The notes under the pieces: model-generated
Told to the model about the DNA's origin: nothing
The model's input: only the letters and a program-made list of their open reading frames with translations
Database searches by the model: none
Made by a program: the position numbers and the translations under genes
Shown: positions 1 through 6,729 of the stretch, piece by piece
How the letters are laid out: each line of letters opens with the position of its first letter
Numbering within the stretch: the first letter of the stretch is position 1
From: Halomonas sp.
GTDB lineage: Bacteria; Pseudomonadota; Gammaproteobacteria; Pseudomonadales; Halomonadaceae
Direction of reading: 5' to 3'
NCBI GenBank assembly: GCA_020201075.1
Contig: JAIVHL010000129.1
Span: 1 to 38,938 of the forward strand
Length of the DNA stretch: 38,938 nucleotides

Positions 1-1
1 C

Positions 2-133
2 AGCGCCCTGGCCAGCGACATACCGCTGGATGCAGAGCTCCTGAACCACGCGGGGGCTGCCGAGGTGCTGGCCGCCCTGCTCGACGCCGGCAGTCTAACC
101 TGGGAAGGCGAGTTCGATGAGTCATCGACATGA
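2..133 (+). CDS. 3' end of a gene, possibly the RoxA/YcfD-type cupin (JmjC) oxygenase
   Basis: An open frame enters from the left edge and stops at TGA 131-133, leaving 43 residues (starting SALASDIPLD, ending WEGEFDESST). It is too short for the ORF track because its start lies outside the window. It is acidic and helix-like, with a tail resembling the small winged-helix end of ribosomal-protein L16 hydroxylases (YcfD/RoxA). In Pseudomonas aeruginosa I recall a cupin-4 gene followed by a GNAT gene and then aceA, the same order as here. That positional argument is the main support; the residues alone do not prove the family. Confidence 0.5.
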   Translation, partial: SALASDIPLDAELLNHAGAAEVLAALLDAGSLTWEGEFDESST

Positions 134-170
134 CGCTGCACCCGCCCCGGGCTGCAGAGAGGCAGCAGAA

Positions 171-608
171 ATGACAAAAAGCACCCTGACCATTCATGAA
201 GGCAGCTGGGAGGCCCTGGGCGAGTCCGCCAGCGAGATCCGCCAAATCGTCTTCATCGAGGAGCAGCGGGTCCCTTTCGCCGAGGAATGGGACGGCCGCG
301 ACGACGACTGCCGCCACTTCCTGGCACTGCTGGACGGCGCGCCGGTGGGCACTGCGCGACTGCTGTCCGACGCCCATATCGGACGGGTAGCGGTGCTGGC
401 CGAGGCCCGCGGCTCGGGAATAGGCGCGGCGCTGATGTTGGCCGCCATCGAGACCGCCCGCCGCGAGAACTATCCCGCCGTGGAGCTTGCCGCCCAGACC
501 CACGCACTGACCTTCTACGAGCGCCTGGGCTTCACGGCCTTCGGTGATCAGTTCCTCGATGCCGGTATTCCGCACCGCAATATGCGCCTCGAGCTCAGCG
601 AAGTCTGA
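171..608 (+). CDS. GNAT family N-acetyltransferase
   Basis: This 145-residue protein has the GNAT fold signatures: an N-terminal FIEEQRVP segment (residues ~27-34), then the acetyl-CoA pyrophosphate-binding loop in motif A, RVAVLAEARGSGIGAAL, where RGSGIG fits the Q/RxxGxG/A consensus. The C-terminal HALTFYERLGF is the usual motif B region. The track opens this frame at 117, but ATG 171 has a well-placed AGAGAGG eight bases upstream and avoids overlapping the preceding gene, so I prefer it. The substrate cannot be read from the sequence. Related small GNATs sit upstream of aceA in pseudomonads. Confidence 0.85.
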   Translation: MTKSTLTIHEGSWEALGESASEIRQIVFIEEQRVPFAEEWDGRDDDCRHFLALLDGAPVGTARLLSDAHIGRVAVLAEARGSGIGAALMLAAIETARRENYPAVELAAQTHALTFYERLGFTAFGDQFLDAGIPHRNMRLELSEV

Positions 609-636
609 CCCTTTCACGCCGCATCAGAGCGAAAAA

Positions 637-731
637 CGACTACACGGCCATGACCTTTTGCCTCTTCGTGTAGTCGAGCTACAACGCCCCCTCCCCCTAA
701 GAGCCCATTGTTGAAGCCCATGACCATGGGC
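637..731. promoter_or_regulatory. Inverted repeats in the aceA upstream region
   Basis: The 325-bp gap between the GNAT gene and aceA contains no convincing gene. It holds a perfect 10-bp inverted repeat, CGACTACACG (637-646) and CGTGTAGTCG (667-676), separated by 20 bases, and a tighter one, GCCCATG-AC-CATGGGC (716-731). Neither is followed by a T-tract on the plus strand, so they look more like operator or structured-leader elements than terminators. The string GAAAAACGACT also occurs twice (631-641 and 754-764), each time followed shortly by GGCCATG. A role in aceA control is inference from position only. Confidence 0.35.
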
Positions 732-933
732 CATAGTGCTCACCACGGCGAAAGAAAAACGACTGTTTCACATTGGCCATGCGCCCACTGTCTTGCATTC
801 GTTTCAAATTTGCCAGGGTTCGACCAAGGCCGCAGAGACAAGCCGGCGGCGATGAACGAACCTGAACCCACTTCGCAGGTGCAGCATAAGCCGCTACCGG
901 CATACCAACGACCAGATTCGAGGAGAACGGCCC

Positions 934-2529
934 ATGTCATACCAGGACGATATCAAGGCGCTGACCAACCTTCGCGAGGCTCAGCGCGGTAAGTGGGCGG
1001 CCATCAGCCCCGAGAACGTTGCCCGCATGCGTGCCCAGAACCGTTTCAAGACCGGACTGGACATCGCCAAGTACACCGCTAAGATCATGCGCGATGACAT
1101 GGCTGCCTATGACGCCGACACCGCCCAGTACACCCAGTCGCTGGGCTGCTGGCACGGCTTCATCGGCCAGCAGAAGCTGATTTCCATCAAGAAACACTTC
1201 GGCACTACCAAGCGCCGCTACCTCTATCTTTCCGGTTGGATGGTCGCCGCATTGCGCAGCGAGTTCGGCCCCCTGCCCGACCAGTCCATGCACGAAAAGA
1301 CCACCGTGTCGGGCCTGATCGGCGAGCTCTACACCTTCCTGCGTCAGGCCGATGCGTGGGAGCTGAACCACCTGTTCCGCGACCTGGAGGAAGCCCAGAA
1401 AGCCGGCGACAACGCCCGCGCCGACGAGCTGATCGCCAAGATCGACAACCATGAGACCCATGTAGTGCCGATCATTGCCGATATCGATGCCGGTTTTGGC
1501 AACGCCGAGGCGACCTACTTGCTGGCCAAGCAGATGATCGAAGCCGGTGCCTGCTGCATCCAGATCGAGAATCAGGTCTCCGACGAGAAGCAGTGCGGTC
1601 ATCAGGACGGCAAGGTCACCGTGCCCCACGAAGACTTTCTGGCCAAGATCAACGCCGTCCGCTACGCCTTCCTGGAACTCGGGGTCGAAGACGGCGTCAT
1701 CGTCGCCCGTACCGATTCCCTGGGAGCCGGCCTGACCCAGAAGATCGCCGTGACCAACGAACCGGGCGACCTGGGCGACCAGTACAACAGCTTCCTGGAC
1801 GGCGACGAGATCGGCAGCGCCTCCGACATCAACAACGGCGACGTGGTCATCAAGCAGGACGGCAAGCTGGTCAAGGTCAAGCGCCTGGCCTCCGGCCTGT
1901 TCCAGTTCAAGCCGGGTACCGGTGAAGACCGCGTGGTGCTGGACTGCATCACCAGCCTGCAGAACGGCGCCGACCTGCTGTGGATCGAGACCGAGAAGCC
2001 CCACGTCGGCCAGATCGCCGCCATGGTCAACCGCATCCGCGAGGTCTGCCCTGACGCCAAGCTGGTCTACAACAACTCGCCGTCCTTCAACTGGACCCTG
2101 AACTTCCGCCAGCAGGTGTTCGACGCCTGGGAAAAGGAAGGCAAGGATGTATCAGCCTACGAGCGCGCCAAGCTGATGGGCGCCGAGTACGACGACACCG
2201 AGCTGGGTCAGTTGGCCGACGAGTGGACCCGTAACTTCCAGCGCGATAGCGCTCGCGAAGCCGGCATCTTCCACCACCTGATCACCCTGCCGACCTACCA
2301 CACCGCGGCCCTGTCCACCGACAGCCTGGCCAAGGGATATTTCGGCGACCAGGGCATGCTCGCCTACGTGGAAGGCGTTCAGCGCCGCGAGATCCGAGAG
2401 GGCATCGCCACCGTCAGGCATCAGGACATGGCCGGCTCCAACATCGGTGACGACCACAAGGAGTTCTTCCACGGCGAGGCAGCACTCAAGGCCGGTGGCA
2501 AGGACAACACCATGAATCAGTTCGGTTGA
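934..2529 (+). CDS. aceA: Isocitrate lyase (glyoxylate bypass)
   Basis: Isocitrate lyase cleaves isocitrate to glyoxylate and succinate, the first step of the glyoxylate bypass used for growth on acetate or fatty acids. The 531-residue protein is of the longer type found in Pseudomonas, rather than the ~434-residue E. coli type. The catalytic signature EKQCGHQDG (around residue 219) supplies the active-site cysteine, with Gln where many relatives have KKCGH. The second conserved active-site stretch, NNSPSFNW, lies near residue 375. The metal/substrate region DIDAGFGN is also present. AGGAGA lies about nine bases before ATG 934. It is monocistronic: a strong terminator follows, and no malate synthase gene is in the window. 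Confidence 0.97.
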   Translation: MSYQDDIKALTNLREAQRGKWAAISPENVARMRAQNRFKTGLDIAKYTAKIMRDDMAAYDADTAQYTQSLGCWHGFIGQQKLISIKKHFGTTKRRYLYLSGWMVAALRSEFGPLPDQSMHEKTTVSGLIGELYTFLRQADAWELNHLFRDLEEAQKAGDNARADELIAKIDNHETHVVPIIADIDAGFGNAEATYLLAKQMIEAGACCIQIENQVSDEKQCGHQDGKVTVPHEDFLAKINAVRYAFLELGVEDGVIVARTDSLGAGLTQKIAVTNEPGDLGDQYNSFLDGDEIGSASDINNGDVVIKQDGKLVKVKRLASGLFQFKPGTGEDRVVLDCITSLQNGADLLWIETEKPHVGQIAAMVNRIREVCPDAKLVYNNSPSFNWTLNFRQQVFDAWEKEGKDVSAYERAKLMGAEYDDTELGQLADEWTRNFQRDSAREAGIFHHLITLPTYHTAALSTDSLAKGYFGDQGMLAYVEGVQRREIREGIATVRHQDMAGSNIGDDHKEFFHGEAALKAGGKDNTMNQFG

Positions 2530-2572
2530 TCCCAAGCCGGCTGACGATGGTACTCAGATAATACGGAAACTT

Positions 2573-2598
2573 GGGGAGGCGATTGCCTCCCCTTTTTT
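2573..2598 (+). terminator. Rho-independent terminator of aceA
   Basis: A perfect 8-bp stem, GGGGAGGC-GATT-GCCTCCCC, is followed immediately by six T residues, 43 bases after the aceA stop codon. Confidence 0.93.
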
Positions 2599-2674
2599 GT
2601 GCGCCAGTTTTGTGCATCAATTGTATGAATCAGGAACCCTGCGGCCCAGGAAGTCTTTTACGACTAAATTTGCG

Positions 2675-2708
2675 ATAAAAAACAAGGGGCAGCCGTTGGC
2701 TGCCCCTT
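2675..2708 (-). terminator. Rho-independent terminator of slyD
   Basis: An 11-bp perfect stem, AAGGGGCAGCC with a 3-base loop, lies 43 bases past the slyD stop. Read on the minus strand it is followed by GTTTTTTATCG, giving the U-tract. Confidence 0.88.
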
Positions 2709-2751
2709 CTTTCGATGACCGCTGCTTTTACTGCCAGCTGCCAAGCACCGT

Positions 2752-3234
2752 TCAGTGTTGGTGACCACCTTCACCGTGGACATGGCCATGTTCGAGCTCT
2801 TCCTCGCTGGCTTCCCGCACCGAGGCAATCTCGACGGCAAAATTGAGAGTCTGACCGGCCAGGGGGTGATTGCCGTCGACGGTGACGGTGTCACCCTCCA
2901 CGCTGGTCACCGTAACCATCAGCGGGCCGCCCTGGGTCTGAGCCTGAAACTGCATGCCCGGCTCGATGCCCTCAACGCCCTGGAACGCATCGCGCGGAAC
3001 TTCCTGCACCAGCTGTTCCTGCTTCTCGCCGTAGCCTTCTCCCGGCTCGACCACGGCGCTGAGTTTGTCACCGGCCTGACGACCTTCCAGTTCCTTCTCG
3101 AGACCCGGGACGATGTTGCCGGCGCCGTGGAGATAGGTCAGAGGCTCGCGGCCTTCCGAGCTGTCCAGCACTTCACCTGTATCGTTGGTCAGGGTGTAGT
3201 GGAACGAGACAACGGAGTTTTGCGCAATCAACAT
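2752..3234 (-). CDS. slyD: FKBP-type peptidyl-prolyl cis-trans isomerase, SlyD type
   Basis: This 160-residue cytoplasmic protein is a SlyD-family prolyl isomerase and chaperone. The FKBP core is split in the usual way: SFHYTLTNDTGEVLDSS and LTYLHGAGNIVPGLEKEL form the N-terminal part. Residues ~68-120 form the inserted-in-flap (IF) chaperone domain, and the FKBP strand resumes at GNHPLAGQTLNF. The C-terminal tail HGHVHGEGGHQH is a short histidine-rich metal-binding tail, without the long Cys/His extension of E. coli SlyD. A nickel-handling role is therefore possible but weaker than in E. coli. It diverges from the small membrane-protein gene at 3492. Confidence 0.93.
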   Translation of the reverse strand: MLIAQNSVVSFHYTLTNDTGEVLDSSEGREPLTYLHGAGNIVPGLEKELEGRQAGDKLSAVVEPGEGYGEKQEQLVQEVPRDAFQGVEGIEPGMQFQAQTQGGPLMVTVTSVEGDTVTVDGNHPLAGQTLNFAVEIASVREASEEELEHGHVHGEGGHQH

Positions 3235-3303
3235 TAATCAACCTTTCGGTGTGTACATGTCCCGATATGGTAACGCGTGAAAAGGGTGGCTGTCAGGGGC
3301 ATG

Positions 3304-3344
3304 GAAGATTTTCAGGATCACGAACCAGATCCTGAAAGGTCTTC
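3304..3344. promoter_or_regulatory. Imperfect inverted repeat between divergent slyD and the gene at 3492
   Basis: TTTCAGGATC (3310-3319) and GATCCTGAAA (3328-3337) form a perfect 10-bp inverted repeat around an 8-base centre. Pairing extends outward to GAAGA/TCTTC with a small asymmetry. It lies about midway between two divergent starts, in a 257-bp gap without a gene, so an operator or an RNA leader structure is plausible. Neither strand shows a T-run, which argues against a terminator. Confidence 0.4.
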
Positions 3345-3491
3345 ACGCGCCAGGCCTGAAGCAGGAGAGATCAGGCAAGACGCCTCCAGCGACGGGTTGA
3401 CCTATGGACGGTTGCGCCGGAGTGCCGGCGCGGCTAACCTAGCCGACAACTTTTTATGCCTGACTTCCACCCCTTGCATGGAGATCCGCCC

Positions 3492-3773
3492 ATGACCCAA
3501 ATTGTGATCTGGCTAATCGCCTTCGTGGCGATTTTCTTTCTCACTTTCACGCGCTGGGACAGCGTCAGCCCGTCGCTTGATCGCTCGCTTCCCAGCCTGC
3601 TCAAGAGCCACGGCAACAATCGTACCCTGTGGGGGCTTTCCCTGGCCGTCCTCGGGGCCACCGTGCTGGTTCGCCCGGTGGATATCCTGCTCACCGTGTT
3701 ACTGGCCGTGATCATCGGCCTGATCGGTTGGAAGCTCGCCGGCTGGGCAATGAACAAGGTTGATCTGCACTGA
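3492..3773 (+). CDS. Small inner-membrane protein of unknown function
   Basis: A 93-residue protein whose start is fixed by GGAGAT just upstream of ATG 3492; the track start at 3456 lacks this. It has an N-terminal hydrophobic segment (IVIWLIAFVAIFFLTF), a short polar stretch with Arg/Lys/His, and one or two further membrane segments (GLSLAVLGATVLV and ILLTVLLAVIIGLIGWKL), with a cationic end. I do not recognise a family. It is followed by a very strong hairpin, so it is probably a single-gene transcript. Confidence 0.7.
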   Translation: MTQIVIWLIAFVAIFFLTFTRWDSVSPSLDRSLPSLLKSHGNNRTLWGLSLAVLGATVLVRPVDILLTVLLAVIIGLIGWKLAGWAMNKVDLH

Positions 3774-3798
3774 GCCACCCCCAGGCGCAATAAGGATC

Positions 3799-3848
3799 CT
3801 TGAAAGCAGAAGGCCCGTGGAGCGATCCACGGGCCTTCTGCTTTCAAG
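3799..3848. terminator. Bidirectional terminator with a 23-bp perfect stem
   Basis: Perfect 23-base arms (3799-3821 and 3826-3848) flank a GCGA loop between the convergent genes ending at 3773 and 3913. The core is GGCCCGTGGA/TCCACGGGCC. The outer arms are purine-rich (AAAGCAGAA) on one side and pyrimidine-rich (TTCTGCTTT) on the other, so the U-rich tail is built into the stem in both directions. Confidence 0.85.
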
Positions 3849-3912
3849 CTAAACCATCTTGAAGACCTGAACACTCGAAATTAAGCGATAAATTACGTAA
3901 TCGCTCAGCTGC

Positions 3913-4380
3913 TCAGTAGGGAGCGACCGTCACGTTGGCGCCGCTGCCGATCAAGCGCACACGCTGGCCGGTCTGAAAACGCTGATCGGCCTTCTGCACG
4001 ACCACTACCCGCTGGCCATCATCGCGACGGATTTCCATCTCAAGGGCGTCAACTCGGTTGGCGGCCTCCTCGATGCGCGAGCCACCCACAGCGCCGCCGA
4101 TCACACCGGCAGCGGTGGCCAAATCACGGCCGGAGCCTCCACCTACCTGACGACCCAGCAGGCCACCGATCACGGCACCGCCACCGGTGCCGATGATCCC
4201 TCCTGCACGGCTGTCGGCCTGGATCTGTACCACGCGAATGGCCTCGATGGTGCCGAAGGTGACGCTCTGAGAGGAGCCTGCCTGGCTGCCGGTATAGACG
4301 TTACCGCCGTAAGGAGCCGTGTTGGCGCAGCCGGCCAGCGTCAGGGCACCAATGGCAAGTATGGGAAGAAGTCGCTTCAT
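3913..4380 (-). CDS. Glycine-zipper outer-membrane lipoprotein, SlyB/PcpC type
   Basis: A 155-residue lipoprotein with a type II signal peptide: MKRLLPILAIGALTLAGC carries the lipobox LAGC, so the mature protein would start at Cys18. Residues ~70-115 are a glycine-zipper 2TM domain (GGIIGTGGGAVIGGLLG and AAGVIGGAVGG). A C-terminal beta-like part (RVVVVQKADQRFQTGQRVRL) is typical of SlyB/PcpC. AGGAGG lies six bases upstream of ATG 4380, which is chosen over the track start at 4428. Relatives bind LPS or stabilise outer-membrane proteins under envelope stress. It is transcribed alone and ends at the bidirectional hairpin. Confidence 0.88.
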   Translation of the reverse strand: MKRLLPILAIGALTLAGCANTAPYGGNVYTGSQAGSSQSVTFGTIEAIRVVQIQADSRAGGIIGTGGGAVIGGLLGRQVGGGSGRDLATAAGVIGGAVGGSRIEEAANRVDALEMEIRRDDGQRVVVVQKADQRFQTGQRVRLIGSGANVTVAPY

Positions 4381-4665
4381 GAAAAACCTCCTGAGAAAAA
4401 ACTGTCGGACCAGAACGGGCCTGGGCAAGCCCCGTAAAGCCCGAGTGGGATCGTAGAGTTAGTGGACACTGTTTTCTAACTAGATTCAACATCAACTTTT
4501 CGATGCTTCTACAATCGGGATTGACTCTATAAGTTTTATTCTAGCCCTGAATCGCACAAGGAATGTGAAAGCTTGAATTCAGGGCCCTGCTCTGGATGTA
4601 ACGCGGAGCAGGATCGAATCGCCGGTCGAATCATCCGTTTTCAGAGTCACACCCTCTGCTCGGCG

Positions 4666-5850
4666 TCAACCAACCGGTTCTTGTCGCCGCCAGAGCCAGA
4701 CGGCAGTCCCCAGGGTAATGCCCAGCACCAGCCAGGAGCCTACCGCGACCCCAGGCCAGGCGCCGGCCTGCCAGAACGGCTCAAGCCAGAAGGCGCCAAG
4801 GCTTGCGCCAGTGTAATAAAAGACCAGATAGAGCGCAGAGGCGCTGCCTCTTGCCTGCCCGGCGTGGCGGCCCACCCAGCTCGAGACCATGGCGTGCGCC
4901 AGAAAAAAACCAAAGGAGTTGATGGTCAGCCCGAGCACGATCAGCGCCAGCGACCCCGCCAGGGTCACCAGGGTCCCGCCCATCAAGATCAGGATGCCCA
5001 GCACCATGCAGGCGGGGGGTGACAGGCGCTTCGCCAGCCTCCCGGAGAGCGATGAGCCCAGGGTTCCCCCCAGGTAGGTCAGAAAGATCAATCCCAGCAC
5101 GCTCGGCCCTAGACCGAAGGGCGCCTGGGCCAGGCGAAAGGTCAGATAGCTGTACTGATTGATGAAAATCAGGAAGTTAAGCCCGCCCAGCAGGTAGGCG
5201 GCCAGCAGAAGCGGATTGCGCAAGTGCCCGTAAAGATCAGCCAGCGCACCTCGCAGCTCAAAGGGTCGGGGAGTGAACCCCCTGGACACCGGCAGCAGTT
5301 TCCAGAACACGACCAGTCCCACCAGGGTGATCGCCCCGACCGTCAGGAAACTGGCCGAGCTTCCGGCCACCTCACCCACTGCCCCGCCTACCACGCGACC
5401 GCTGATGCCGCCCAGGGAGTTGGCGCCGATATAGAGTCCGACCGCCGGCAGCATCGCCGAAGGCTCGAATTCGTCTCCCATCCATGCGATGGCCACTGCG
5501 GGAAGCCCTCCCAGCACGAAGCCCTGCACTCCCCGCAGGACCAGCAATGCCTCAAAGCTGGGCGCCAGCGCCAGTCCAAGGGATAGCATGCCAGCCGTCA
5601 GCAGCGTAAGGCGCATGATGGCGGCACGCCCAATGGCATCCGACAGAGGCCCGAAGACCAGCAGAGAAGCGGCAAGGGCCAGGGTCGCGACCGACATCAC
5701 CAGCCCCACTGCTAAAGTCGAGACGCCATAGGCCTCTCGCAGTTCGGGCAGCAGCGGTTGGGGAGCGTAAAGATTGATGAACACCAGGAAAGAGCCAAGG
5801 CTCAGCGCAAGAGTGGCTCTCCACCAGGCGCGAGTCCGAGCCTGGATCAT
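4666..5850 (-). CDS. MFS transporter, YnfM-like
   Basis: A 394-residue integral membrane protein with the 12-helix pattern of the major facilitator superfamily. The N-terminal segment INLYAPQPLLPELREAYGVS and the loop 2-3 motif GPLSDAIGRAAIM (motif A) resemble the YnfM subfamily of putative efflux proteins. The C-terminal half has a second basic loop, SGRLAKRLSPP, consistent with internal duplication. The substrate is unknown. It lies 35 bases downstream of the NlpC/P60 gene on the same strand, so the two may be co-transcribed. The Shine-Dalgarno sequence is weak, which would fit translational dependence on the upstream gene. Confidence 0.87.
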   Translation of the reverse strand: MIQARTRAWWRATLALSLGSFLVFINLYAPQPLLPELREAYGVSTLAVGLVMSVATLALAASLLVFGPLSDAIGRAAIMRLTLLTAGMLSLGLALAPSFEALLVLRGVQGFVLGGLPAVAIAWMGDEFEPSAMLPAVGLYIGANSLGGISGRVVGGAVGEVAGSSASFLTVGAITLVGLVVFWKLLPVSRGFTPRPFELRGALADLYGHLRNPLLLAAYLLGGLNFLIFINQYSYLTFRLAQAPFGLGPSVLGLIFLTYLGGTLGSSLSGRLAKRLSPPACMVLGILILMGGTLVTLAGSLALIVLGLTINSFGFFLAHAMVSSWVGRHAGQARGSASALYLVFYYTGASLGAFWLEPFWQAGAWPGVAVGSWLVLGITLGTAVWLWRRQEPVG

Positions 5851-5885
5851 GGTATTAGTGCTCGTAGTGGAATGGGCGGCGCGAA

Positions 5886-6515
5886 TCAGCCCTGTCCGCC
5901 CGCCAGCGCCCGCTCGGCCAGATGGGTAGGCTCAAGGGTTCGACGCGCCTGCCAATAGTGGCGCTGCCAGTAGCGGTTTTCGAGGCGAGATATCATCACC
6001 CCGCGGGAGCTGGAGGCATGCATGAAACGACCCCCACCCAGATAGATCCCCACATGGTTATAGCGGCCAGGCGGACGGAAGAAGACCAGATCACCGGGCG
6101 CTAGATCACCACGCGACACGGGGTGCCCTTGATTGACCTGCTCGCCGGTGGTGCGGGGCAGCGAGACCCGGAAGGTCTCCTCAAAAACATTCTGCACCAG
6201 CGCCGAACAATCCACCCCCTGGAAGGAGGTGCCGCCGATACGGTAGGGAGTACCTACCCAACGTTCATGCTGGGCCAGCAGGGCTTGCTGGATCAATGCG
6301 GGCGGAGGGTTGCCCAGGCTGCGCGCCTCGATGATGGGGTTGTCCACAGGAGACATTGCCCGCTCCCAGTCGCTGGACAACCCGGGCAGTTGGCGGGCGA
6401 AGTAGGCCTCATCTGCGTCGCGTGACGCGACATCGCGAGGGGAGGATGCACAGCCGGCCAGGAGCGCCAGCGACAAAATAACACCCAGTGAGCGGCACGA
6501 CGAAGTGACGTCCAT
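5886..6515 (-). CDS. NlpC/P60 family lipoprotein, probable murein endopeptidase (Spr/MepS-like)
   Basis: A 209-residue protein with an N-terminal signal peptide and lipobox LALLAGC, then a linker (~25-75) and an NlpC/P60 cysteine-peptidase domain. The catalytic cysteine is in GVDCSALVQNVF, the first catalytic histidine in YNHVGIYLGGGRF, and a further His in MHASSSRGV; PGDLVFFR is the usual strand before the histidine. Family members cut D,L-bonds in peptidoglycan cross-bridges or stem peptides. This one would act in the periplasm, anchored to a membrane. The exact bond is not predictable from the sequence. Confidence 0.9.
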   Translation of the reverse strand: MDVTSSCRSLGVILSLALLAGCASSPRDVASRDADEAYFARQLPGLSSDWERAMSPVDNPIIEARSLGNPPPALIQQALLAQHERWVGTPYRIGGTSFQGVDCSALVQNVFEETFRVSLPRTTGEQVNQGHPVSRGDLAPGDLVFFRPPGRYNHVGIYLGGGRFMHASSSRGVMISRLENRYWQRHYWQARRTLEPTHLAERALAGGQG

Positions 6516-6729
6516 TCCAGCGGTGACCTCTATCCGGAGTCGCCCCCCGCCCGCACAAAACCCGATGCGAGGGAATCATCGCTGTGGAAGTGGTGCCGGC
6601 ATCCGGTATCACTGCCATAGCGGCCTGTCGGCGGCTCGCTGTGTAACATGGCTCCCGACAGGTGGAGCCTCATATAGGTAAATCGACTATAAACCAGCTT
6701 CTGGCGGTTGGCGAGTCTTGCCGCAAGCA
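6516..6729. other. 214-bp gap: NlpC/P60 promoter region and end of the DUF1266 gene
   Basis: No gene is supported here. A modest inverted repeat GGCTCC...GGAGCC (around 6653-6669) could be a weak terminator for the minus-strand DUF1266 gene. An AT-rich patch around 6675-6695 (CTATAAACC on the plus strand) may hold the promoter of the NlpC/P60 gene. Neither assignment is strong. Confidence 0.3.

Noticed and set aside
937-2004. 355-aa ORF antisense to aceA
   Set aside because: Mirror of a highly biased coding gene (repeated Val/Leu/Asp/Gly residues), with no motif of its own.
3277-3495. 72-aa ORF in the slyD upstream gap
   Set aside because: No ribosome site or motif, it overlaps the inverted repeat and the start of a better supported gene.
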